The notes beneath the pieces are model-generated. The model searched no databases and was not told where the DNA came from. It was given only the letters and a program-made list of their open reading frames with translations. A stretch of DNA of 25,295 nucleotides from Candidatus Omnitrophota bacterium. GTDB lineage: Bacteria; Omnitrophota; Omnitrophia; Omnitrophales; Aquincolibacteriaceae. Below, one piece after another: positions 1 to 8,675 of the stretch. The stretch is taken from the NCBI GenBank assembly GCA_023819025.1, contig JAMWDC010000001.1:1-25295 (forward strand), read 5' to 3'. Position numbers and translations under genes: made by a program. Each line of letters begins with the position of its first letter. Positions within the stretch are counted from its first letter, which is position 1.

Positions 1-1
1 T

Positions 2-1309
2 GCTCATTACACCCTGTTCGAAGCATCCACGCTTGATAAGAAACGCGTCGTCTTGCAGGTTGCAGAACATATGGGGAAGAGTGATGTGCGTTGTATCTCC
101 TTGTCCGACACTCTCAATTTGCAGTTGAATGCATCGGTTGTCAACACACGGAAAACCGTAAAAATCCGCGTCGGCGACGAATTATTTGGCCGGATTATCA
201 ATGTCTTCGGAGAGCCCATTGATGGGATGGGGCCTCTCAAGTCTACGGAATTCAAAGTGACACGACGTCCACCACGCGAAGAAATATTTCAGATTAAAAG
301 TAAATATTCGGAAAAGGCCGAACTGTTAGAAACCGGCATTAGATATAGCGATGTGTTGTTTCCCTTGATCAAGGGCAGTAAGACGGGGGTTCTGGGGGGT
401 GCAGGGTGCGGCAAAAGCGTTGTGATTCTCGAATTGATCAATAACGTGGTTAAAAAGCACGATGGGGTTTGTGTTTTTGTCGGTATTGGCGAACGCATCC
501 GCGAAGGAAATGATCTTTTTAACGAACTCAGAGAAAACAATCTTCTCCCAAAAGTGAAGTTGGTTTTTGGTCAGATGAATGAACCCCCGGGCGCACGGTA
601 CGAATGCGTCAATACAGGGATTACTCTCGCCGAGGATTTGGCGGAACAAAATAAGGAGGTCCTCTTGTTTATGGACAATGTATTCCGATTTGTTCAAGGG
701 GGACAGGAAATCTCCACCCTGCTCGGGAGAGTCCCGGGAGAATCAGGTTATCAGCCGACCTTAGCGTCCGAAGTGAATTCCATCGAAGAAAGGATTCGTT
801 CGATCCACGGGGGAGGATCTATCACGTCTTATCAGGCCGTTTACGTTCCCGCAGATGATATGACCGATCCGGCAGTCGTTGCGCTTTTTAGCTGTTTGGA
901 CACAGTTTTGACCCTTTCTCGCGATCTCGCACAACGGGGTTTCTTCCCGGCGATTGATGCCCTTACCAGTTCTTCGTCCTTTCTTGATGCTCGCATTCTG
1001 GGCGAACGTCATTATAATGTTAGCCAGAAAATTATTGCACTGTTTGCAAAATATAATTCACTAAGGCGTATTGTTCAAGTTGTCGGTCTTGAGGAAATTC
1101 CGAAAGAGGACCAGATCGACTATAAACGCGGAGAAAAGCTTTTAAATTTCATGACGCAGCCCTTTACTGTTGCCGAGGCATTTACCGGAAAAAAAGGCGG
1201 ATTCGTTGCTCTAGAGGATGCTGTTTCGGATTGCGAAAAGATCCTAAATGGCGTCTATGATAAGTTGACTTCGCAAGATTTTTACTTGATCGGCCGAGCG
1301 CCGCACTAA
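2..1309 (+). CDS. F1-type ATPase beta-like subunit, divergent, 5' partial
   Basis: The reading frame is open from base 2, so the gene begins upstream of the window; about 435 codons are visible and roughly 30-40 are missing. Catalytic features of the F1 beta family are kept: Walker A GGAGCGKS (395-418), the catalytic glutamate in GERIREGND (E at 491-493), MNEPPGAR, and Walker B LLFMDN (D at 674-676), followed by a GRVPGESGYQPTL segment. It is divergent elsewhere. The adenine-pocket segment normally reading YPAVDPLDSTSR is FFPAIDALTSSSS, and the torque-helix DELSEED motif is replaced by LEEIPKED. No epsilon-subunit gene follows; gspE starts 7 nt downstream, so this is not the end of a standard atp operon. 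It probably binds and hydrolyses ATP. Whether it belongs to an alternative F1Fo complex or serves the secretion locus cannot be told without the upstream genes. Confident at family level only. Confidence 0.85.
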   Translation, partial: AHYTLFEASTLDKKRVVLQVAEHMGKSDVRCISLSDTLNLQLNASVVNTRKTVKIRVGDELFGRIINVFGEPIDGMGPLKSTEFKVTRRPPREEIFQIKSKYSEKAELLETGIRYSDVLFPLIKGSKTGVLGGAGCGKSVVILELINNVVKKHDGVCVFVGIGERIREGNDLFNELRENNLLPKVKLVFGQMNEPPGARYECVNTGITLAEDLAEQNKEVLLFMDNVFRFVQGGQEISTLLGRVPGESGYQPTLASEVNSIEERIRSIHGGGSITSYQAVYVPADDMTDPAVVALFSCLDTVLTLSRDLAQRGFFPAIDALTSSSSFLDARILGERHYNVSQKIIALFAKYNSLRRIVQVVGLEEIPKEDQIDYKRGEKLLNFMTQPFTVAEAFTGKKGGFVALEDAVSDCEKILNGVYDKLTSQDFYLIGRAPH

Positions 1310-1316
1310 GGTACTG

Positions 1317-3611
1317 ATGAATACTCCGATCGAGAGAACCGGCTATCGCATTGTCGCGGAATCCGGTTTTATCTCAAAAGAGGATTTAGATCGTATCTAT
1401 CGAGAATCAGAAAACTCGGATCTTACATTCTCCCAGCTCCTTGTCAGGAGTGGCCTCTTAAAAGAATCCGAGCTTCTTGGCTTGTACGCGAAACATCTGG
1501 GGATCCCCTTCATTAATTTGAAAACGCTTGTGATCGACAAAGCGATTCTATCCAAAGTACCGGTTAAATTTGCCGCCTATTACAAGTTCTTCCCCATGAG
1601 ATTGAACGACCGACGTTTAACCATCGCCATCTCAAAATTATTGGATGTCCATGTGTTGGATGAGATTCGTTTTGGCCTGGGATACGAGATCGAAACTGTG
1701 CTTGCTCCTGAAAAAGAGATTGAAGAAATGTTGAATCGTTACTATGGCTTGGGAGCCGATACGGTAGACAAGATCTTGACTCACGGTTCCGGTTTGTCTC
1801 CGGTTCCTTCCGAATCGATGTCAACACACGAAGTGGAGGATATCGAAACACTTGCAGAAACTCCCTCGGTTGTTCAACTGGTCAATCAGATTATTCTGGA
1901 TGCTTATAAAAAACGGGCAAGTGATATTCATTTAGAACCTTACCGTGACAAGGTCAGGTTGCGTTATCGCATCGATGGGCAGCTTTATGAACAAAACGTC
2001 CCACCTGAATGGAAGAAGTTTTTTATGTCCATTCTGTCGAGAATTAAGATCATGGCGAATCTTAACATTGTCGAACGGCGTTTGCCTCAGGACGGGAAAG
2101 CACGTGTCAAGACACAGGAACAAACTTTGGATTTGCGTATTTCATCGATTCCGACCCCTCACGGAGAAAGTATGGTGATTCGTCTTTTGCCGAGCCGGAT
2201 GATATTGAATCTCGATCAAATCGGCTTCCATGAGGAACATCGCAGGACATTCGAAGCTCTTATTCGGAAACCCCACGGGGTCATTTTCATGACGGGGCCT
2301 ACGGGGAGCGGGAAAAGCACCACGCTTTACGCCGGTCTGAATGCGTTGAATACCGTCGAGAGAAAAATCATCACAATTGAAGATCCTGTGGAATACGAAT
2401 TGGAAGGAATCGCCCAACTTCAAGTGACGCCGGAGATCGGGTTGACCTTTGCACGCGGTTTAAGAAACATGTTGCGTCATGATCCCGATGTGATGATGGT
2501 AGGGGAGGTTAGGGATTTGGAGACTGCGGACATTGCAATTCGAGCCGCATTGACCGGTCATTTAATCTTGTCAACCCTTCATACGAACGATGCGTCGAGC
2601 GGAGTCACACGGCTTCTGGATATTGGTGTTGAACCCTATTTGATTGCTTCGAGTGTGGTGGCATTTATTGCCCAGCGGTTAGTGCGTGTTGTCTGTCCCC
2701 ATTGTTCTCAAGAGAAGCAGGTATCTGCGGAGGTCCGGGCGATGATTGCGGCCGATCTTGAAATGTCCCATGACGAGGAGATGGTACTCCGGGCTGGGAG
2801 AGGTTGTGATGAGTGTAACGGTACAGGTTTTTGGGGGCGAACTGCAATCCATGAAATTCTCATTGTGAACGAAAAAATCCGTGAACTTATCTTCCGTCGT
2901 GCTTCATCGGAGGAGATTAAATTAAGGGCGCGCGAGTTGGGAATGGTAACACTCCGTCGGGATGGATGGCGTAAGGTTTTGAGCGGGCTGACCACCCCGG
3001 AAGAAGTTTTACAGCTGACCCCGGCCGATGAAGTGATGGAAAAGCAGTTATCCGCGCCCCCTCACTTGACTAAAAAAGAAGACGGAGAGGGTTTGTTGCT
3101 TTCCTCGATCGAAGCGGATCAAGGACCTCCACATGAGCGCGATGAAACTTCTCTTGTTCAGGATAAGCCTAAACGGCCAGAACGCGTGGGTCCGTCAGAG
3201 ACTAAGCAGATGCTTTCGGCGTTTACGGATCGAAGGAGTTATCCCCGGATCAAAATTGAAGCGTCGGTCAAGTTTCGAGTCATCGATATCAGTCAGGTGA
3301 TATCGGTTCAAGAAGGTTCCCCCCAATGGGACCAGATGGGCAAAACCGAAGACGTTAGTGCGAGCGGTGTTGCATTTTTAACCCATCATTTTCTGACTCT
3401 GGGAAATGTCCTAGAAATGACGATTCTACTTCCCGACAAACAGCAGAAAGAGATTCATTGCGTAGGTCGCGTGATTCGGGTGGTACGAGTGCTGGATTCG
3501 ACGCCACCCCGTGCAGAGTATGCGTACAAAGTGGCCGTCTCTTTTCTTGCGATTCCCAGTGATGACCGTTTACGGATCGAACATTTCTGCAAGGAGCAGG
3601 GATCGGGGTGA
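1317..3611 (+). CDS. gspE: GspE/PilB-family secretion ATPase with C-terminal PilZ domain
   Basis: Cytoplasmic hexameric ATPase that powers pseudopilus assembly in type II secretion. Residues about 10-150 form the N-terminal GspE/MshEN-like region. The core follows with Walker A GPTGSGKST (residues 327-335), the Asp box TIEDPVEY, Walker B DPDVMMVGEVRD (389-400), the His-box STLHTNDA, and a zinc tetracysteine (C460, C463, C497, C500). The usual protein ends near residue 570. This one continues through a polar linker (about 575-635) into a PilZ domain with RSYPR (640-644, the RxxxR motif) and DVSASG (679-684, the D/NxSxxG motif), the c-di-GMP-binding signature. The start has only a weak AAGG ribosome-binding sequence, 5 nt upstream. 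The 3' end overlaps gspF by 4 nt, so the two are probably coupled. A PilB role in type IV pili is possible, but the GspK and GspG partners favour type II secretion. Confidence 0.93.
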   Translation: MNTPIERTGYRIVAESGFISKEDLDRIYRESENSDLTFSQLLVRSGLLKESELLGLYAKHLGIPFINLKTLVIDKAILSKVPVKFAAYYKFFPMRLNDRRLTIAISKLLDVHVLDEIRFGLGYEIETVLAPEKEIEEMLNRYYGLGADTVDKILTHGSGLSPVPSESMSTHEVEDIETLAETPSVVQLVNQIILDAYKKRASDIHLEPYRDKVRLRYRIDGQLYEQNVPPEWKKFFMSILSRIKIMANLNIVERRLPQDGKARVKTQEQTLDLRISSIPTPHGESMVIRLLPSRMILNLDQIGFHEEHRRTFEALIRKPHGVIFMTGPTGSGKSTTLYAGLNALNTVERKIITIEDPVEYELEGIAQLQVTPEIGLTFARGLRNMLRHDPDVMMVGEVRDLETADIAIRAALTGHLILSTLHTNDASSGVTRLLDIGVEPYLIASSVVAFIAQRLVRVVCPHCSQEKQVSAEVRAMIAADLEMSHDEEMVLRAGRGCDECNGTGFWGRTAIHEILIVNEKIRELIFRRASSEEIKLRARELGMVTLRRDGWRKVLSGLTTPEEVLQLTPADEVMEKQLSAPPHLTKKEDGEGLLLSSIEADQGPPHERDETSLVQDKPKRPERVGPSETKQMLSAFTDRRSYPRIKIEASVKFRVIDISQVISVQEGSPQWDQMGKTEDVSASGVAFLTHHFLTLGNVLEMTILLPDKQQKEIHCVGRVIRVVRVLDSTPPRAEYAYKVAVSFLAIPSDDRLRIEHFCKEQGSG

Positions 3612-4828
3612 AAAAATTTTGCTATCGGGCTAAAAAAGGGCCTCATGAAACGGTTGAAGGAATCGTAACTGCGGAATCCCAGGATGAAGCGATCGACAAG
3701 ATCAATCAGATGGGCCTTTTTGCAGTTGATGTCAAAGTCCAACGCCCCAACTATACCCCCCGGGGTTTAGTTTTCCGACTGAGAAGAAATAAAATGAAAG
3801 GGCGCGATATCATCGCGTTTTACCGACATTTAGGCCGGCTGACGCGATCCGGCGTGCCCATCTTACGGGCGCTGAATTTAATTACCGAGCAAATTCAATC
3901 CGAAACAGTAAAATCGATTTTGGAAGATATTCAAATGGCAGTCCGTCAGGGACATACGTTGTCTTCAGCCCTTGCGATCCACCCAACGATATTTTCTCCT
4001 TTTGATATTGCCATGATCCAAGCCGGTGAAAGCGCAGGACATATGGAAGAAGCGCTCATCAAGGTTGTGAACTATCGTGAACAGTTCGAGAGCCTGTCTT
4101 CCAAGGTCCGTTCAGCATTGGCTTATCCCTTATTGGTCCTTTCGGCAGGTATTTTAACTGCAGGCTTTATGTTGTATTATGTGGTACCCCGCTATATGCG
4201 GTTCTTTTCCGATTTGGGACAACAATTACCTTTGCTGACCCGGATTCTGATTGCCGTGAGTCAATGGATTACGACTTATGGGATATGGATTTTACTCCTA
4301 GGGATTTTATCTTCAATCGCGATAAGAAAGGTGTTGACTTTGAAATCGTACCGACAACGCTTCCACCAGATCCTGCTCGAAATCCCGCTTCTTGGAAGCC
4401 TCTTCATAAAAATTGAAACCGTTCATTTGACACGGACACTGGCGTTACTCGTGAAAAGCGGTATCCCGGTTCTGAACGCCGTGAAAATTGCAATTCCCGT
4501 CCTCAGGAATGAGGGCATGAAACACGAACTTGAACAATGCTATCAGATGATCGAAGATGGACGGTCCTTAAGTGAGAGTTTGCGACATTCAAAGTATTTC
4601 CCGGGGTTATTGATCCAGTTGGTGACTTTGGGTGAGGAATCCGGCCGGCTCGACGAGGCCTTAACCGAAATTGCGGATTGGTATGAGCGAGATACGGTCG
4701 AGGTAATCCATATCGGGACCCAGCTTTTAGAACCCGGCGTTATTTTACTGGTTGGATTATTTTTAGGGCTTGTGGTGATATCGGTTCTCTTACCCGTTTT
4801 CAGTATTCAGGCAACGATCGTTTCCTAA
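3608..4828 (+). CDS. gspF: GspF/PilC-family inner-membrane platform protein
   Basis: Polytopic inner-membrane protein that couples the GspE motor to pseudopilin extraction. At 406 aa it has normal family length. The N-terminus (YRAKK...VEGIVTAES...INQMGLFAVDV) matches the cytoplasmic start of GspF. Two T2SSF domains (about 70-190 and 270-390) each carry the repeated motif, seen as GESAGHMEEAL (140-150) and GEESGRLDEAL near the end. Membrane segments lie at about 172-194, 216-239 and 376-399. The start is GTG, and its GTGA overlaps the gspE stop. AAGGAG at 3591-3596 is an acceptable ribosome-binding site within the gspE end. The assignment is secure. Confidence 0.94.
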   Translation: MKKFCYRAKKGPHETVEGIVTAESQDEAIDKINQMGLFAVDVKVQRPNYTPRGLVFRLRRNKMKGRDIIAFYRHLGRLTRSGVPILRALNLITEQIQSETVKSILEDIQMAVRQGHTLSSALAIHPTIFSPFDIAMIQAGESAGHMEEALIKVVNYREQFESLSSKVRSALAYPLLVLSAGILTAGFMLYYVVPRYMRFFSDLGQQLPLLTRILIAVSQWITTYGIWILLLGILSSIAIRKVLTLKSYRQRFHQILLEIPLLGSLFIKIETVHLTRTLALLVKSGIPVLNAVKIAIPVLRNEGMKHELEQCYQMIEDGRSLSESLRHSKYFPGLLIQLVTLGEESGRLDEALTEIADWYERDTVEVIHIGTQLLEPGVILLVGLFLGLVVISVLLPVFSIQATIVS

Positions 4829-4899
4829 GCAGAGAGGAGAAGGGAAGACGAAGATGATTCTCGTCGGGTGGTGGTTTAAAAACGCTGTGAGCATGGAAT

Positions 4900-4904
4900 G
4901 GAGG
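4900..4904 (+). promoter_or_regulatory. Ribosome-binding site deciding the gspG start
   Basis: GGAGG lies 5 nt before the ATG at 4910. An in-frame ATG at 4898 would overlap this site and has no comparable site of its own. Starting at 4910 also gives a normal 13-residue prepilin leader ending RKG. Confidence 0.65.
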
Positions 4905-4909
4905 CTTTC

Positions 4910-5350
4910 ATGAAAGTACGTCGTGCGTTGGTTTATGGAAGAAAAGGTTTCAGTTTAATTGAAATTTTATTGGTGGTGATTATCATCGGCACTTTATCAG
5001 CAATGGTTGTTCCAAGATTGTTGGGCCGATCCGACCAAGCCCGCATCACAGCAGCCAAAGCGGATATTGAAGTTAATATTCCCACCGCTTTGAAGTTATA
5101 CGAACTCGACAACGGATTTTTCCCCACGACCGAGCAGGGACTCAACGCGCTTTTAAAGAAACCGACCTCAAGTCCGGAGCCCCAAAATTGGAATGGGCCC
5201 TACTTGGAGAAAATACCGATGGATCCTTGGGGGAGGCCTTATCAATATCGATCGCCCGGGACTCAACGTCCGCACGATTATGATCTTTTCTCGAAGGGTA
5301 AAAATGACCGCGCTGAAAAGACTGACGACGATATTGTCAATTGGGAGTAG
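4910..5350 (+). CDS. gspG: GspG, major pseudopilin
   Basis: Main subunit of the periplasmic pseudopilus. The leader MKVRRALVYGRKG ends at the prepilin-peptidase site G13|F14, followed by FSLIEILLVVIIIG with Glu at mature position +5 for methylation and assembly. The C-terminal half has the GspG signature DPWGRPYQY, then a loop (SPGTQRPHDYDLFSKGKND) and the ending DDDIVNW, which in characterised GspG proteins forms the calcium-binding C-terminus. About 146 aa with a normal layout. The 81 nt between gspF and this gene hold no clear promoter. The mature protein has no N-X-S/T sequon, which matters for the nearby oligosaccharyltransferase. Confidence 0.95.
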   Translation: MKVRRALVYGRKGFSLIEILLVVIIIGTLSAMVVPRLLGRSDQARITAAKADIEVNIPTALKLYELDNGFFPTTEQGLNALLKKPTSSPEPQNWNGPYLEKIPMDPWGRPYQYRSPGTQRPHDYDLFSKGKNDRAEKTDDDIVNWE

Positions 5351-5363
5351 CTCATCGCATCGG

Positions 5364-5756
5364 ATGAAAACCCAAACGGGCATGATTCTGCTCGAAATTT
5401 TATTGAGTGTGTTAGTGCTATCCGTCGGGCTTATCGCCGTCTATCGGCCTCTTTTGGCGTCTCTCAGTGCCCTCGATTATGCCGATACGCGGCTCGAAGC
5501 CCGCCATTTTATCGCAGACCGAATCTGGGAATGTCAACGCGCCATCCTTGAGAAGAAACGGCTGCCGACCATGGTCCAGAAGCAGCCGGTGGTATTGAAT
5601 AAACGGCAGGCTTATTATCAGGTGAAGATCATGCCTTTGAGTCCCGATAACCATTTGCTACGATTGAATCATGTGGTTTGGTGGCGCGCTGGCGGGCGTA
5701 TCAAAAATGTCAAACAATTCACCTACGTCAATCTGCCCTATGAGAAAAATTCGTAA
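5364..5756 (+). CDS. gspI: GspI-like minor pseudopilin
   Basis: Small type IV pilin-like protein, 130 aa. With the start at 5364 the leader is MKTQTG, cleaved before MILLEILLSVLVLSVG, giving Glu at +5. Size, position between gspG and a GspJ-like gene, and the conserved block after the helix (ARHFIADRIWECQ) indicate GspI, which caps the pseudopilus together with J and K. The frame is open upstream, and an ATG near 5305 would give a 26-residue leader; the short start fits pseudopilin leaders better, although no strong ribosome-binding site precedes it (GGAG at 5344-5347 is distant). The 3' end overlaps gspJ by 17 nt, so coupling is likely. Assignment to I rather than H is inferred from sequence style and order. 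Confidence 0.78.
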   Translation: MKTQTGMILLEILLSVLVLSVGLIAVYRPLLASLSALDYADTRLEARHFIADRIWECQRAILEKKRLPTMVQKQPVVLNKRQAYYQVKIMPLSPDNHLLRLNHVVWWRAGGRIKNVKQFTYVNLPYEKNS

Positions 5757-6360
5757 TCAGTCGGGTTTAACCATGATGGAGATCTTGGTGGCTGTTTTAA
5801 TTATTTCTTTTTTGGCTGGAGTTCTCTATACTACTTTTTCTCACGGCATGGATGTATGGCGCCGAGCCGTGAGGGGATTTCCGGAATCAGATATGGATAT
5901 TTTTTTTGATAAAGTATCTACGGATTTGAGAAATGCCTTTGCCTTTTTGCCTAAATCATTAATGGGTACAACCCATTCCGTACAATTTTATACCCTCGTC
6001 CCCTCAGGGGATTTTACAGTAACCATCGTCAAAGAGCCCATGCAGGAGCCGGCTCGTGTTCGTTATGATTTCGATCGAGACCATAAGGCGATCTGGAGGC
6101 GTCAGGAACGGTACCCTCAAATTCTTTACGCCTACAGCGGACTCCAACCACGGGTCGCAAAGTTAGCCGAGGGCATTTCGAATATCGAACTTGAGTACTA
6201 TGCCTATGATGAAAACGCTAAAAAATTTGTCTGGTCTTCCGGTTGGGATAAGTCGTATTTGCCGTGTGCAGTGAGAATGAAGCTGACTTCTGAAAAGCCG
6301 TCGGCGAAAAAGGTGTTCATGCGTGTCATTTCGATCCCTGCGGGTATGACAGCCAATTAA
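5740..6360 (+). CDS. gspJ: GspJ-like minor pseudopilin
   Basis: 206-aa pseudopilin. The leader MRKIRNQSG is cleaved before LTMMEILVAVLIISFLAG, with Glu at +5. The larger size, the long soluble domain and the order after gspI match GspJ, which forms the I-J-K tip complex. The C-terminal part contains a beta-rich segment of GspJ style (residues about 140-205: GISNIELEYYAYDE..., then a run ending in basic and hydrophobic strands). The start is inside the end of gspI. The frame is open further upstream, but the leader structure supports the ATG at 5740. The only N-X-S/T sequon is NQS in the leader, which is removed on maturation. Confidence 0.82.
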   Translation: MRKIRNQSGLTMMEILVAVLIISFLAGVLYTTFSHGMDVWRRAVRGFPESDMDIFFDKVSTDLRNAFAFLPKSLMGTTHSVQFYTLVPSGDFTVTIVKEPMQEPARVRYDFDRDHKAIWRRQERYPQILYAYSGLQPRVAKLAEGISNIELEYYAYDENAKKFVWSSGWDKSYLPCAVRMKLTSEKPSAKKVFMRVISIPAGMTAN

Positions 6361-6370
6361 GGAGTTCAGG

Positions 6371-7870
6371 GTGGGTAAGGTACGGCTTCCGGTGTCGGGT
6401 TTGATTCCGTCGGGCCGCATGCGGGATTTGGTCGCTGTGGATTTATCATCCAGTTCGGTCAAAGTAGTCCACGCGACTCGGGGTCCGGAAGAATTGGTTG
6501 CCTTTCGTCATCTAAACACCAGAGAATTTGGTGAGAACGCCGATGATGAAATCAGTCAATATCTTGCGGGTTGCATTAAGGAATTCGGTGTCTCTTCCAG
6601 AGATATCTTATGCATGATCCCCTCCACACTTTTTATCTCTAAAAACGTCGATATGCCTTCCAGTGACAGGGAAGAGATCGATAAAATTATTGATCTGCAA
6701 GCAGGTCGCTATACGCCTTATTCCCGTGACGAGATCGTGATTGATTATGTCTGCATGGAGACGACCGGGCAACATTATACGAATGTCTTGCTGATCATCG
6801 TGAATCGGCAAGTGGTCGATCGCTATCTGCAGGTTGCGGGAAAGGCGGGGCTGAATATCGAGCGGTTTGTGATTTCTTCAGAAGGAATGGCGAATTGTTA
6901 TGATGCCATGGATGAAACGGGATCCGATTCGTATGCCGTCGGAGGAATCCATATTGAGGAGAATTTTTCCGACTTTACCGTCATCAACAATCATCAGATG
7001 GTATTTGTCCGGAATATACCGGTTGGGTTCAATCATTTCAAAAAGGATCGGGAGCATGCCCTCAACGATTTTTTGGGTGAGCTGGACAAATCCGTGGTTG
7101 CTTACCGGGATCAAGGCGTAGGGAAAACCATCAAGTCGATGATCGTTACGGGTTTGATCGACGGGCTTGCTTTTTTGGAGGAATCTATTCGAAAGACGAT
7201 CAACCGGCTTTACGGTCCGGGTGGCGAAGTGAAGTTCGTCCCGTACGCTACACTTTTCCAGGCCGAGAGTGATTTAACTCAGCGCCTAGAATCGGAACAG
7301 AAGAATTCTTTTTTCCCCCTGATGGCGTCTCTTTCGGCTTTATTGTTTTTAAAAATCGATTTGACCCCCAAAGAAATCAAGTTAAAAAGGCGCGTCCGGC
7401 AAGGCAGTAAAGAGGTGATGACCTTAGGCATTTTGATCATGGTATGTCTTGTCTTATGGTGCTTATATCTCGCAACAAAGATTTATATCAAAAGTGACAT
7501 TATCCAAAAATTGGATGAGATCCAATCTTCTACCGCGGAAGATGCGCGTCTTTTAGAACGAGCCTCAACGAAAACGCGTGTTGTCAAATCGTTGCTCAAG
7601 GACCGGGGAAAAGCGCTCTATGTCTTTGAAAGGGTGACGTCGTTAATTGGGAAAGAAATCTATTTGACGGATTTTAGCTACGATACGGCGGGGGATATTT
7701 TGCTTGTGGGGACGGCAAATTCAATGTCTCGGGTTTTTGCGTTTGTTTCCGAACTTGAGGAATCAAATTACTTTAGCAGCGTTAAAACCAAATCGACCAA
7801 GACGCGTCGTGTTGGACAAATGGACGTTGCCGATTTTGAAATTGAGTGCACATTGTCCGGGGAAATTTAG
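6371..7870 (+). CDS. PilM-PilN fusion (GspL-like assembly platform protein)
   Basis: 499-aa protein with an actin-like cytoplasmic PilM/GspL domain (about 18-330, beginning VAVDLSSSSVKVV, the ASKHA phosphate-1 region), then the linker motif IDLTPKEIKLKRR typical of the PilN N-terminus. One membrane helix follows (about 349-370), and the periplasmic PilN/GspL domain (about 375-499) contains YLTDFSYD...LVGTANSMSRVFAFVSELEES. In type IV pilus systems PilM and PilN are separate proteins; GspL of type II systems has this fused layout. The protein links the GspE motor to the periplasmic GspM/PilO partner, which is the next gene. The GTG start at 6371 has a good AAGGAG site (6359-6364); an in-frame ATG at 6419 is less well supported. 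No unusual composition. Confidence 0.88.
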   Translation: MGKVRLPVSGLIPSGRMRDLVAVDLSSSSVKVVHATRGPEELVAFRHLNTREFGENADDEISQYLAGCIKEFGVSSRDILCMIPSTLFISKNVDMPSSDREEIDKIIDLQAGRYTPYSRDEIVIDYVCMETTGQHYTNVLLIIVNRQVVDRYLQVAGKAGLNIERFVISSEGMANCYDAMDETGSDSYAVGGIHIEENFSDFTVINNHQMVFVRNIPVGFNHFKKDREHALNDFLGELDKSVVAYRDQGVGKTIKSMIVTGLIDGLAFLEESIRKTINRLYGPGGEVKFVPYATLFQAESDLTQRLESEQKNSFFPLMASLSALLFLKIDLTPKEIKLKRRVRQGSKEVMTLGILIMVCLVLWCLYLATKIYIKSDIIQKLDEIQSSTAEDARLLERASTKTRVVKSLLKDRGKALYVFERVTSLIGKEIYLTDFSYDTAGDILLVGTANSMSRVFAFVSELEESNYFSSVKTKSTKTRRVGQMDVADFEIECTLSGEI

Positions 7871-7878
7871 GTGTTTGG

Positions 7879-8616
7879 ATGATTGTTGAACAAGTCGAAA
7901 CGTTTTATTCCAAGCTGTCAAAAAACGGGCAATTACTTTTCATTATTGCCGTGATCTCTTCTCTGATGGCGCTCATGGATTTGCTAGTGTTAGGTCCTAT
8001 CCTGACCCATATCCATTCCATGGATTTGGATATAGCGGACAAAACAGCGGCGTTGAAGCGTGATTTGAGGATCTTATCGTTCCGGGATGGGATCTTGTCA
8101 GAATATAAGAAGTATCAATCTTATTTGGATTCCGGCGAGAAGACCCAAGAACAGATCGTGTCGGCTTTATTGAATAAGATCGAGTCCTTTGCGAAGGAAA
8201 AATCGGTATCGATATCAGATGTTCAACCCGGGGATATGACAGAAAGTTCCATTTTTCAGATCTATAAGACGTCATTATCGGGCGAAGGTAAACTCTTAGA
8301 TGTTTTGCAATTTATGGACATGCTTGAAGAATCCGATTACCTATTTCGGGTGATCAAGTTTACATTAACCCCGAAATCGAAAGGTGCCGACGTCATGAAA
8401 TTTACTTTAGATATCGAACGGGTCCTTGTGGCAGGTGAAGAGATCACTCTTGAAGTTGACAAGGAGGCCTCCGGTCTGTCTCTCGAAGAATCAGCGGAAG
8501 CGGCTGAGGAATCGACGAGTGAGACAGACGCAATATTGGATGAGGCCGGTTCCAACACAGAACTACCCCCGGATGAATCGGCAACCGAGGATGCGGCATC
8601 ACCCGCCGGTGTGTAA
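7879..8616 (+). CDS. PilO/GspM-like inner-membrane protein
   Basis: 245-aa bitopic protein with a short cytoplasmic N-terminus, a membrane helix (about 17-40), a coiled-coil segment (about 42-100, including LDIADKTAALKRDLRIL), and a periplasmic ferredoxin-like domain (about 100-190) with LLDVLQFMDMLEESDYLFRV, which resembles the PilO/GspM fold. It should heterodimerise with the PilN part of the preceding protein. The C-terminal 50 residues are a low-complexity acidic tail rich in Glu, Ala and Ser, unusual for the family. The ATG at 7879 has AGG 7 nt upstream; an in-frame GTG at 7846 would lie inside the previous gene. The family call rests on position and topology more than on motifs. Confidence 0.78.
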   Translation: MIVEQVETFYSKLSKNGQLLFIIAVISSLMALMDLLVLGPILTHIHSMDLDIADKTAALKRDLRILSFRDGILSEYKKYQSYLDSGEKTQEQIVSALLNKIESFAKEKSVSISDVQPGDMTESSIFQIYKTSLSGEGKLLDVLQFMDMLEESDYLFRVIKFTLTPKSKGADVMKFTLDIERVLVAGEEITLEVDKEASGLSLEESAEAAEESTSETDAILDEAGSNTELPPDESATEDAASPAGV

Positions 8617-8675
8617 AGGTTCAAATTTGGACAGTACGGAAGAAGTTTTTTGGGGGAATCCGTCTGATTGTAAAC

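Noticed and set aside
2..1309. Type III secretion/flagellar ATPase (FliI/SctN) for the first gene
   Set aside because: GERIREGNDLFNEL, MNEPPGAR and the GRVPGESGYQPTL block are F1 beta signatures, not those of FliI-like ATPases.
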